NCBI GenBank assembly: GCA_964460665.1
Contig: CAYWSL010000100.1
Coordinates: 1 to 20,472 of the forward strand
Source of the DNA: K23-9 sp964460665
GTDB taxonomy: Bacteria > Planctomycetota > Planctomycetia > Pirellulales > Pirellulaceae
Direction of reading: 5' to 3'
DNA: 20,472 bases
The notes under the pieces were generated by a model, which was not told the DNA's origin, made no database searches, and saw only the letters and a program-made list of their open reading frames with translations. A program made the position numbers and the translations under genes. Each line of letters opens with the position of its first letter. The first letter of the stretch is position 1. This document shows positions 14,677 to 20,472 of the stretch, one piece after another.

Positions 14677-16797
14677 TTACGGGCTAGCCGGTAGTTTGCT
14701 AACCGGTTTTTGGCGAACGCGTTTTGCTTCGTAGGGATAGACGGCGTAGGTTTCACCCAGTTCCGTTACGAAGGATTCGTCCAAGTAAGCGATCGTGACA
14801 TAGCTCCAATCGTATTCCATGTCGAAACAGTACAGTCGCTTTGGACTCTTGGAGTGTTTGTCTAAAATGGAATTCAGCACGTCGGCGATCGCTACAGGAT
14901 CGTACCAAGAGTGCGATTCGAGTAAGGCGACTTCGAAGACGTGGTGCTTTGCGGCGAATCGCAGATGCGGATTCTCAAAGCCAACGGATTCAAAGGGCAG
15001 GTCGTCAGCGATCAAACTGGACATCTCGCGTGCAACGAGACCAACTTGATCGAATCCGTAATCATTGACGATAAACTCTTTGGCGATGCCGGTGGCCGCC
15101 ATCAGCTTGCAAGCGTTCAAGCGGCCGACATCTCGTTCGTCTTTGGGAATGCCAAGATCGTCGAAGACCTGTTTTGCTGTGGAAAATTGCTGCGNNNNNN
15201 NNNNNNNNNNNNNNNNNNNNNNNNNNNNNNNNNNNNNNNNNNNNNNNNNNNNNNNNNNNNNNNNNNNNNNNNNNNNNNNNNNNNNNNNNNNNNNTGTGGA
15301 AAATTGCTGCGCTGTGGAAACCTGCTGCGCTGTTGAACTTTGTTGTACGGGAACAGGTGTTCTCGTCGTGCCACGAGACTTTGCTGCGTATTGGCTGACG
15401 AACTTTAGGAAATCGTCGTTCGTGATTCGATTGACCAGCCAGTGTGTTCGTGTTTGGTAAGGTTCTGTGGGGTCGAATGGTGCTGGAGGGTTCAGGCCGT
15501 CCATTAGCTTGTTGCGATCCACTGCCACACCCAACTTTTCTAACGCGTTGATCAGATTGAGCCCTTTGAAGAAGTCTCTTTCTGCAGCGAGCAATTTGCG
15601 AATAGCTGCAGCGGTCACGGGGTCTTTGGTGCCTGCTTGGTGGTCGACGACCAAGTCAATCATGTTTCGCTCCAGTAGAAATGGGATCGCAGCATCTCCC
15701 TCTTCTTCCAGGTACAACGAATAGAACTTTTTCTCGCGAAGCATCGACAAGTATTCTTGCCGGGGCAGAAGGCGTCCGAGCCCTCGCATGGCGAATTGGC
15801 ACTTTTGTTGTTCAACGTGGCGTTTGAAATAGTCCATGTAATCATCGCCGCCATGAGCGAAGATGAGGCGTTCGTAGGGGTACACGTGATAGCCACCGCG
15901 CTTGCTAGGCGGTGTGTTGGTCAATTGCATCGCCAAATCAAATGCTTCGGATCGCCATCGTGGGTTTTCCGATTTCAGATAGAGTTCTAGCAATTCGGGG
16001 GAATCGTGACCGCTGAGGATATCTGGAGATTTGAAGTGCTGCATTACCTGCTGGAACACCTCCTCACCCGGAGCGTTTTCGGTCAGCCACTTCAATGCGG
16101 GTGTGTGGTAGTAGAAGGGCTCTTTGGTCTTTGCCTTCGTGCGGTAGTAGTGGAGCATCGCGGTTTTGTCACCGGATTTCTCAAGCACCCAAGCAAGAGA
16201 ATAGATTGGCGTTTGATCGAAGGCGTCCCGCGCTGCTGCCATGATTTCTGGCGACGCAACGGCCCAGTCGGTTGGGTGCGTGCATGCCAGTTTTTGCACT
16301 AAGATCGATCCGCCTGGATCTTTGATCATTTGTGGCAAACGTTTGATTGCTAGGTCAAAGGCACGGCGATCATCCAATACGGCCAGTACATGTGCCGCGC
16401 CGATCAGCGTGCTGTGATCTGTTCTTTTTGATAGCCATTGGGGTGCTTTCAAAAGCACTTGCTCGCGATTGGCCGTGATGACTCTACGTTCTTGTTCGCC
16501 GATATGATGGATTTCGGCTGGGTTGCTGAGCACTTTCGCTAGAACATCTTCGTCGGTTGGCTGATATTTGCGGACCTCCAGGTCGGTCGCTTTCTCGGCA
16601 GCAATCGTCGCCCGCCATACAGAAGGCTTTCGCCACACCAGCACTTTTTCAGGTACATCAACGTCCAGAATCTGCGTGGTCGAATACGTGACCGGAAAAC
16701 TGCCTGGGATACTGCGACGATATTCTCTGGCTGCCCATCCGACGAAGACGCCCGTCACGGTGCAGGCGATGATCAATGTTCGTAAACTGAATTGCAT
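14677..16797 (-). CDS. Membrane-anchored helical-repeat protein with hexapeptide tract, interrupted by an N gap
   Basis: I chose ATG 16797 because MQFSLRTLIIACTVTGVFVG is a typical planctomycete N-terminal membrane anchor (TM about residues 6-22); ATG 16842 only adds 15 polar residues. The rest is predicted extracytoplasmic or peripheral. Residues about 80-480 are predominantly helical with ARM/HEAT-like character, but no clear repeat consensus. At about 484-500 it enters a hexapeptide tract (QQSSTA, QQVSTA, QQFSTA). The tract is cut by 100 N and resumes with QQFSTA before AKQVFDDLG. The C-terminal about 170 residues contain Trp/Tyr-rich YDWSYVTIAYLDESFV. The drawn length of 706 aa includes placeholder residues, so the true length is unknown. 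Function is not recognised. Confidence 0.75.
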   Translation of the reverse strand: MQFSLRTLIIACTVTGVFVGWAAREYRRSIPGSFPVTYSTTQILDVDVPEKVLVWRKPSVWRATIAAEKATDLEVRKYQPTDEDVLAKVLSNPAEIHHIGEQERRVITANREQVLLKAPQWLSKRTDHSTLIGAAHVLAVLDDRRAFDLAIKRLPQMIKDPGGSILVQKLACTHPTDWAVASPEIMAAARDAFDQTPIYSLAWVLEKSGDKTAMLHYYRTKAKTKEPFYYHTPALKWLTENAPGEEVFQQVMQHFKSPDILSGHDSPELLELYLKSENPRWRSEAFDLAMQLTNTPPSKRGGYHVYPYERLIFAHGGDDYMDYFKRHVEQQKCQFAMRGLGRLLPRQEYLSMLREKKFYSLYLEEEGDAAIPFLLERNMIDLVVDHQAGTKDPVTAAAIRKLLAAERDFFKGLNLINALEKLGVAVDRNKLMDGLNPPAPFDPTEPYQTRTHWLVNRITNDDFLKFVSQYAAKSRGTTRTPVPVQQSSTAQQVSTAQQFSTXXXXXXXXXXXXXXXXXXXXXXXXXXXXXXXXXXQQFSTAKQVFDDLGIPKDERDVGRLNACKLMAATGIAKEFIVNDYGFDQVGLVAREMSSLIADDLPFESVGFENPHLRFAAKHHVFEVALLESHSWYDPVAIADVLNSILDKHSKSPKRLYCFDMEYDWSYVTIAYLDESFVTELGETYAVYPYEAKRVRQKPVSKLPASP
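15160..15348 (-). repeat. 18-bp in-frame tandem repeat encoding (A)QQxST hexapeptides
   Basis: Units in plus-strand order are 15295-15312, 15313-15330 and 15331-15348 on the right of the gap. One nearly complete unit (15178-15194) and a degenerate one (15160-15177) lie on the left. On the coding strand they read VQQSST, AQQVST, AQQFST and again QQFST. The units beside the gap are identical on both sides as far as they can be read (TGTGGAAAATTGCTGCG), so the missing sequence is very probably more copies. Confidence 0.85.
15195..15294. other. Assembly gap (100 N placeholder)
   Basis: Exactly 100 unknown bases, the conventional placeholder for a gap of unknown size, sit within the tandem repeat. 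If only whole 18-bp units are missing, the true gap is 18n+1 bases, which keeps the frame. The placeholder of 100 is also 1 modulo 3, so the frame appears open by this fit, not by evidence. Confidence 0.95.
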
Positions 16798-16850
16798 CAA
16801 CTTGTCGGGATACGCGTGCGATTTACTCTGGCAAAGACACATCAGCCGAA

Positions 16851-16879
16851 GTGACTTACAAACACAGGGTTAATATAGA
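16851..16879 (+). promoter_or_regulatory. Candidate promoter for the DUF2461/YejM-like pair
   Basis: GTGACT (16851-16856) and TATAGA (16874-16879), separated by 17 bp, match the sigma-70 consensus at four positions each. The region is AT-rich, and the predicted transcript start falls on the inverted repeat at 16883-16896. Confidence 0.3.
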
Positions 16880-16882
16880 TTG

Positions 16883-16896
16883 ATGAAGTTCTTCAT
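16883..16896. promoter_or_regulatory. Inverted repeat, possible operator
   Basis: ATGAAG (16883-16888) and CTTCAT (16891-16896) are perfect reverse complements separated by TT. The site lies between the divergent starts at 16797 and 16945 and just downstream of the candidate -10, where a repressor could block transcription. Confidence 0.35.
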
Positions 16897-16944
16897 GCCA
16901 ACCACGACAAAAGTTGTAGCCCACTCCTATTCAAACGTGACGAA

Positions 16945-17631
16945 ATGCCTTCTTCGCCGATCTCTGCCAAGCTGTTCAAGTTCTTGAAAGAGCTGAAACG
17001 CAACAACAATCGTGATTGGTTTACCGAAAACAAACCACGATACCTTTCTGATGTGCTGCACCCTGCCGTTGAGCTGGTCGCGCAGCTGCAGAAACCACTG
17101 GTGAAGGCCGCGCCGATGCTGGAAGTCGTTCCCAAAGCACACAATGGTTCGATCATGCGTATCTATCGTGACACGCGGTTTGGAAAAGACAAAACGCCGT
17201 ACAAAACCAACCTCGGAATCTCGGTTCGGCACCAAGCCAACAAGGACATCCACGCACCGGGCGTTTACATCCACATGGACTCTGAAGAGTGCTTCATTGG
17301 GGCGGGCGTTTGGCGGCCCGCCAGCAGCGCACTGGCTGCGATCCGCGCTGCGATTGATGAAGATCCCAAAGCGTGGAAGCGGGCGCGAGACAACAAGGCG
17401 TTTGCTGAGGCGTTCGAGCTGGCGGGCGAGAGCTTGAAAACCAGCCCGCGTGACTACCCCAAAGATCATCCGATGATTCAGGATCTGCGCCGCAAGGACT
17501 TCATTGCCATCGCTCCGCTGACGCAGAAGGAACTGCTTTCTGACGACGTTGTGCCGACACTGATCAGCCATATCAAGAAGGCCAAGCCGCTGATGCGATT
17601 CCTTTGTGATGCGATCGATGTGCCGTACTGA
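16945..17631 (+). CDS. DUF2461 / TIGR02453 family protein (228 aa)
   Basis: The sequence matches the family throughout: LFKFLKELKRNNNRDWFTEN (residues about 10-29), SIMRIYRDTRFGKDKTPYKT (about 69-88), GVYIHMDSEECFIGAGVWRP and the late KDHP segment. No signal peptide is present, so it is probably cytoplasmic. Its biochemical activity is not established as far as I know. The length is typical and complete. The start ATG 16945 fits the conserved N-terminus, though the Shine-Dalgarno is weak. Its stop TGA (17629-17631) shares its last A with the ATG of the next gene, so the two are translationally coupled. The last residues (DVPY) come from the first copy of a 16-bp tandem duplication. Confidence 0.9.
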   Translation: MPSSPISAKLFKFLKELKRNNNRDWFTENKPRYLSDVLHPAVELVAQLQKPLVKAAPMLEVVPKAHNGSIMRIYRDTRFGKDKTPYKTNLGISVRHQANKDIHAPGVYIHMDSEECFIGAGVWRPASSALAAIRAAIDEDPKAWKRARDNKAFAEAFELAGESLKTSPRDYPKDHPMIQDLRRKDFIAIAPLTQKELLSDDVVPTLISHIKKAKPLMRFLCDAIDVPY

Positions 17632-17648
17632 TGATGTGCCGTACTGAT
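17617..17648 (+). repeat. 16-bp perfect tandem duplication at a stop/start junction
   Basis: GATGTGCCGTACTGAT is present at 17617-17632 and again at 17633-17648 with no spacer. The first copy encodes the end of the DUF2461 protein, including its stop. The second copy, in another frame, encodes the first residues (MMCRTD) of the next protein. Confidence 0.95.
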
Positions 17649-19496
17649 TCCGCTTTCGCACGCGTGCGTCTTTGTGTGCTCGCCGTGCTGATGACGATCG
17701 TGACAGCGACGATTGCAGCGACATTTCCGCAAACGACCACGCTGGCCCAGTCATCACATCGCTCGGTTGCCCTGACGGTCGCTTGGATCATGGCGCAATC
17801 GTTTTGGCTAATCCTGCCGGGACTACTAGTCGGGTTGGTTGCGATGCGTTGGAGTCGACGTGCGGCCAACTGGATCGGATCCAGCTGGATGCTTGGTGTT
17901 GGGGCACTGGTGTTGTGCGACAACGTATCAATGGCCTGGGCCGCGGAACGATTCTTGTCGCGAACAGTCTTCAATGCGCTGGCGCAATTGCCTCGCGGAT
18001 TGGCGCCGCACGTCGCCGGCAGCACTTGGATGTACGCTACCGGATTGATCGCTGGCTGCATCGCTGTTGGATGGGGCGTTTGGTGTTTGTCAGGAGCAAT
18101 CGCGACGCGGATGCCTTCGCGGACCAAGCCTGTGCGTTTGACGCTTGCGTTAGTCGTCAGCGCGGTCGTTGGATCGATAGCGGCCGCTTTACACCCACGA
18201 ACGACTCGAATGGATATGTTCACTGGGTCAGCACGGCATCCATTTTGCGCGGTGCATTTGCTGCCGTCAGAAAGTGTGGGTCGATACGCCGACAACTTTC
18301 AAGAACCAGCCAAAACAAGCAGCATGCAATCTGCATTGCGGCGGATGCAGCAAAGACAATCAAAGCTGCACGTGGTCACGAAGAATCCTTCCCCGCCTGA
18401 CATTCTGATTGTTGTTGTCGAATCGTTTCGTCACGAACTGATTGCCCCCGACATCATGCCGGGGCTTGCTGGTCTCGCTGAACGCGGACTTCACTGCCGC
18501 GAACATTTCTCGGCAGGCAATGCAACCAACCACGGCATTTTCAGCTTGGTCAACGGCTTGGACGCCACCTGGTATCCGCTGCTTCGTCGCAAGAAACCGA
18601 TCTTGAATCGTGTCTTTCGCGAAGCCGGTTACGAGACGGGGTTCTTCGCCGGGCACAACGATTGGGCGGCATTCAAAATGGACGGATTCATTTCGCCAAA
18701 GCACTTTGATCGACTTCAAGTTTCCCCGCCCAACGGCATGGAATCGGACCGCATGGCGGTGACTCGCGCCGCAAGCTTCTTGAATCAGCCTCGCGATGAA
18801 CGACCACCGCGTCTGGCGATCCTGTATCTATACGCTACCCATGCGACTTATCACAGCTATGCGGATGACCGTGTGTTCCAACCCGCGGCAAGCGATGGGT
18901 TCTTGATTCCGTTTTCGCAGCAAGACGCACTGCTGGTTTGGAATCGGTACAAAAATAGCGCCCGGTCGGTCGATCGATTGTTGACCACGCTTATCGAGCA
19001 GGATCGGATTGTGGTGGTGACGGGTGATCACGGCGAAGCGTTCTTAGAAGACGGCGTTTGCGGCCATGGCACTCGTGTTTCTCGTTTTCAAAACATGACG
19101 CCATTCATTGTCACTGGCCCTGGGATCACGCCACGTGTGATCGACCAACCCACCATGCATGCCGATCTGCTTCCCACTTTGCTGGGCGCTGCGAAGATCG
19201 GTGTGAGCGACGTTGATGCCTTGGATGGATCGGACCTGACCTTGGCCGCGAGCCCCGCGCTGAATCGTGTTGTCCTGACACGCAATTATCTGACTGACGA
19301 CTGCGGACTGGTTCAAGCAGGCAGCACCGACTTTGCGCATCGGATTTCGTTGTCGTTGCAGGAGTGGAAAGCGATCGCATTGAACGGAATTGACGAAAAG
19401 GGAAACGAAACGGAAACCCGCCAGATGGCCGGAAGCCAGCTTTTAACGGGTTGGATGAAGGATCGATTCGATCTTCCAGACGATGCTAGCTTTTAA
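17631..19496 (+). CDS. YejM/LtaS-like membrane alkaline-phosphatase-superfamily protein (621 aa)
   Basis: The protein has five predicted TM segments (about 11-32, 46-72, 83-105, 130-156, 170-188) followed by a periplasmic catalytic domain. The metal-site and nucleophile pattern of this superfamily is visible: ILIVVVESFRHEL (258-270) with E264, AGNATNHGIFSLVNG (295-309) with T299 as the likely nucleophile, VTGDHGEAF (463-471) with D466 and H467, and CGHGT (477-481). Five TMs plus a Thr nucleophile fit lipoteichoic acid synthase, OpgB/MdoB and YejM/PbgA. The GNATNHGIFSL block resembles YejM most, as I recall it, and the length is near YejM's. A role in LPS or envelope lipid control, or phosphoglycerol-type transfer, is inferred. 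It lacks the CxPSR sulfatase motif, so it is not a true sulfatase. ATG 17631 overlaps the upstream stop; ATG 17634 or 17691 are alternatives. Confidence 0.82.
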   Translation: MMCRTDSAFARVRLCVLAVLMTIVTATIAATFPQTTTLAQSSHRSVALTVAWIMAQSFWLILPGLLVGLVAMRWSRRAANWIGSSWMLGVGALVLCDNVSMAWAAERFLSRTVFNALAQLPRGLAPHVAGSTWMYATGLIAGCIAVGWGVWCLSGAIATRMPSRTKPVRLTLALVVSAVVGSIAAALHPRTTRMDMFTGSARHPFCAVHLLPSESVGRYADNFQEPAKTSSMQSALRRMQQRQSKLHVVTKNPSPPDILIVVVESFRHELIAPDIMPGLAGLAERGLHCREHFSAGNATNHGIFSLVNGLDATWYPLLRRKKPILNRVFREAGYETGFFAGHNDWAAFKMDGFISPKHFDRLQVSPPNGMESDRMAVTRAASFLNQPRDERPPRLAILYLYATHATYHSYADDRVFQPAASDGFLIPFSQQDALLVWNRYKNSARSVDRLLTTLIEQDRIVVVTGDHGEAFLEDGVCGHGTRVSRFQNMTPFIVTGPGITPRVIDQPTMHADLLPTLLGAAKIGVSDVDALDGSDLTLAASPALNRVVLTRNYLTDDCGLVQAGSTDFAHRISLSLQEWKAIALNGIDEKGNETETRQMAGSQLLTGWMKDRFDLPDDASF

Positions 19497-19618
19497 GATT
19501 CACCTTTCGGCCACAATGGTGGTTCCGTAGACTCCGCAAACCAACACTGAAGTGGTGTGGATTCGCAAAGGACTGTGGGTTCGGTCACTTCATTCTGACA
19601 ACTTTGGAGTGTGTCGGC
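19497..19618 (+). other. Intergenic region before the metallopeptidase gene
   Basis: This 122-bp spacer has only small hairpins (CCAC/GTGG at 19511-19522 and an imperfect CCAACAC/GTGTGG at 19541-19560), with no U-tract. GGAG at 19606-19609 lies 9 nt before ATG 19619 and is a good ribosome binding site. Co-transcription with the preceding gene is possible. Confidence 0.45.
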
Positions 19619-20472
19619 ATGGAAGCCGCAATCCGTTTGCGTTGTAGTTTGATAGCGATCATCGCGATCGTCGCAGCTGGCGTTTCTCCCTGTGAAGCGG
19701 CCAACTACCGCACGCAGAACTTCATCATTCAAGCACCATCAGCGCAGTTGGCGCAGACTGTCGGTGCAGCTGCCGAAAAGTATCGCAAAGAGCTAGCGAC
19801 ATACTGGCTGGGTGAAGCACTTCCGCCTTGGCAACAACCTTGCCCGATCCGCGTGGTTGCTGGCCGTTTGGCTGCCCAAGGCGTGACCACTTATAATTTA
19901 CAGCCCGTCCGTGACTTTCAAATGGAAGTCGTCGGGACGCCGGAGAGGATTTTAGACAGCGTTCTTCCGCACGAGATCACGCACACGATTCTGGCGACGC
20001 ACTTTGGACGCCCGCTTCCGCGCTGGGCCGATGAAGGCATCTGCACCACCGTCGAACACGCTTCGGAACGATCAAAGCACGAAGCCAAGCTTCGCGAGTT
20101 TTTGCGTACACGACGCGGCATCGCGATGAACCGATTATTTCTGCTGACTGAGTACCCAAACGATGTGCTGCCAATGTACGCACAAGGCTACTCGGTCTGC
20201 CGATTCCTGATTGATCAAAAGGGCCCGCGAACGTTCATCGATTTTTTGCAAGACTACATGGACCAACGTTCCTGGACAGCAAACGTTCGCAAACACTACG
20301 GATACGAATCACTGACGGAGCTTCAGGAACATTGGTTGTCCTGGGTTTCATCTGGTAGCGGCAGCGTGGATCAGTTCGCCAAAATTGACAAGACTCGTTC
20401 ACAGATCGCGTTGGCTTCGGCAACGACAGTCCAGCCTAAGTCGTTGCCGCCTGCTTCAGTTCTACCAGCGCC
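19619..20472 (+). CDS. Secreted HExxH metallopeptidase-like protein, peptidase MA type (partial)
   Basis: The gene starts at ATG 19619 after a GGAG ribosome binding site and runs off the right edge, with 284 residues visible. Residues 1-28 form a signal peptide (SLIAIIAIVAAGVSPCEA). The zinc motif is HEITH (118-122), with H118 and H122 as ligands and E119 catalytic. The third ligand is probably E139 in RWADEG, 20 residues after E119, the gluzincin arrangement seen in peptidase MA-like proteins. Downstream, YAQGYSVCRFLIDQKG (187-202) and HWLSW (238-242) also fit that family. From about 245 the chain becomes Ser/Pro-rich. It probably acts outside the cytoplasm; the substrate is unknown. It sits on the same strand as the YejM-like gene. 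Confidence 0.82.
   Translation, partial: MEAAIRLRCSLIAIIAIVAAGVSPCEAANYRTQNFIIQAPSAQLAQTVGAAAEKYRKELATYWLGEALPPWQQPCPIRVVAGRLAAQGVTTYNLQPVRDFQMEVVGTPERILDSVLPHEITHTILATHFGRPLPRWADEGICTTVEHASERSKHEAKLREFLRTRRGIAMNRLFLLTEYPNDVLPMYAQGYSVCRFLIDQKGPRTFIDFLQDYMDQRSWTANVRKHYGYESLTELQEHWLSWVSSGSGSVDQFAKIDKTRSQIALASATTVQPKSLPPASVLPA

Noticed and set aside
15160..15348. CRISPR array at the short repeats
   Set aside because: The repeats are contiguous 18-bp units without spacers and in frame with a protein, so they are a coding minisatellite.
17631..19496. Classical sulfatase
   Set aside because: No CxPSR formylglycine motif is present; the nucleophile position appears to be Thr in GNATNHG, as in LtaS/YejM-type enzymes.

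Overview
The window looks like chromosomal DNA from a planctomycete of the Pirellulaceae, probably close to Rhodopirellula. This is an inference from gene content and protein style, not from a marker gene. The supporting signs are a giant PQQ-type beta-propeller protein, a Wza-like export protein with a Cys-rich insert, an N-terminal FSLRTLIIACTVTGVFVGW-type anchor, many secreted proteins with planctomycete-like motifs (CQVPVFRYALERW, MAKYYVQSG), moderate GC content and weak or absent Shine-Dalgarno sequences. No rRNA, tRNA, IS element, phage gene or CRISPR array was seen.

Layout, left to right. (1) 1-3238: a possible CDS tail containing a very strong nested palindrome; a small conserved minus-strand protein whose stop overlaps that tail's stop in one CTAG; then a plus-strand pair, a beta-CASP metallo-beta-lactamase-fold ribonuclease and an FAD-dependent amine-oxidase-type protein, 9 bp apart. 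(2) 3354-7940: a minus-strand exopolysaccharide-export pair (secreted TPR protein, then Wza-like SLBB protein), divergent from a PilZ protein that carries four CxxC pairs. The shared 527-bp intergenic region is rich in short repeats. (3) 8231-13104: a 1296-residue propeller/methyltransferase-like/propeller/malectin-like protein, followed with a GTGA overlap by an acidic probable lipoprotein. (4) 13105-13474: a non-coding stretch with a nested stem-loop and a strong, symmetric intrinsic terminator. (5) 13475-14470: an RNA ligase of the Deinococcus DraRnl/DRB0094 type. (6) 14677-16797: a membrane-anchored helical protein interrupted by a 100-N assembly gap that falls inside an 18-bp tandem repeat. 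(7) 16945-19496: a DUF2461 (TIGR02453) protein overlapping by 1 nt with a five-TM LtaS/YejM-like alkaline-phosphatase-superfamily protein; a 16-bp tandem duplication forms the stop/start junction. (8) 19619 to the end: a secreted HExxH metallopeptidase-like protein, cut by the window edge.

Functional reading. Much of the content concerns the envelope: polysaccharide export, a lipid/LPS-type phosphotransferase or hydrolase, secreted propellers and a secreted peptidase. The PilZ protein next to the export operon suggests c-di-GMP-linked control of matrix or holdfast export (inference). Two RNA-processing enzymes, the beta-CASP nuclease and the RNA ligase, lie about 12 kb apart and need not be linked. 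I see no single complete undescribed system. The most promising leads are the palindrome at 7-74, the PilZ/CxxC fusion with its repeat-rich promoter, the PQQ/methyltransferase/malectin fusion, the gap-hidden hexapeptide repeat, and the structured element plus terminator at 13185-13354.
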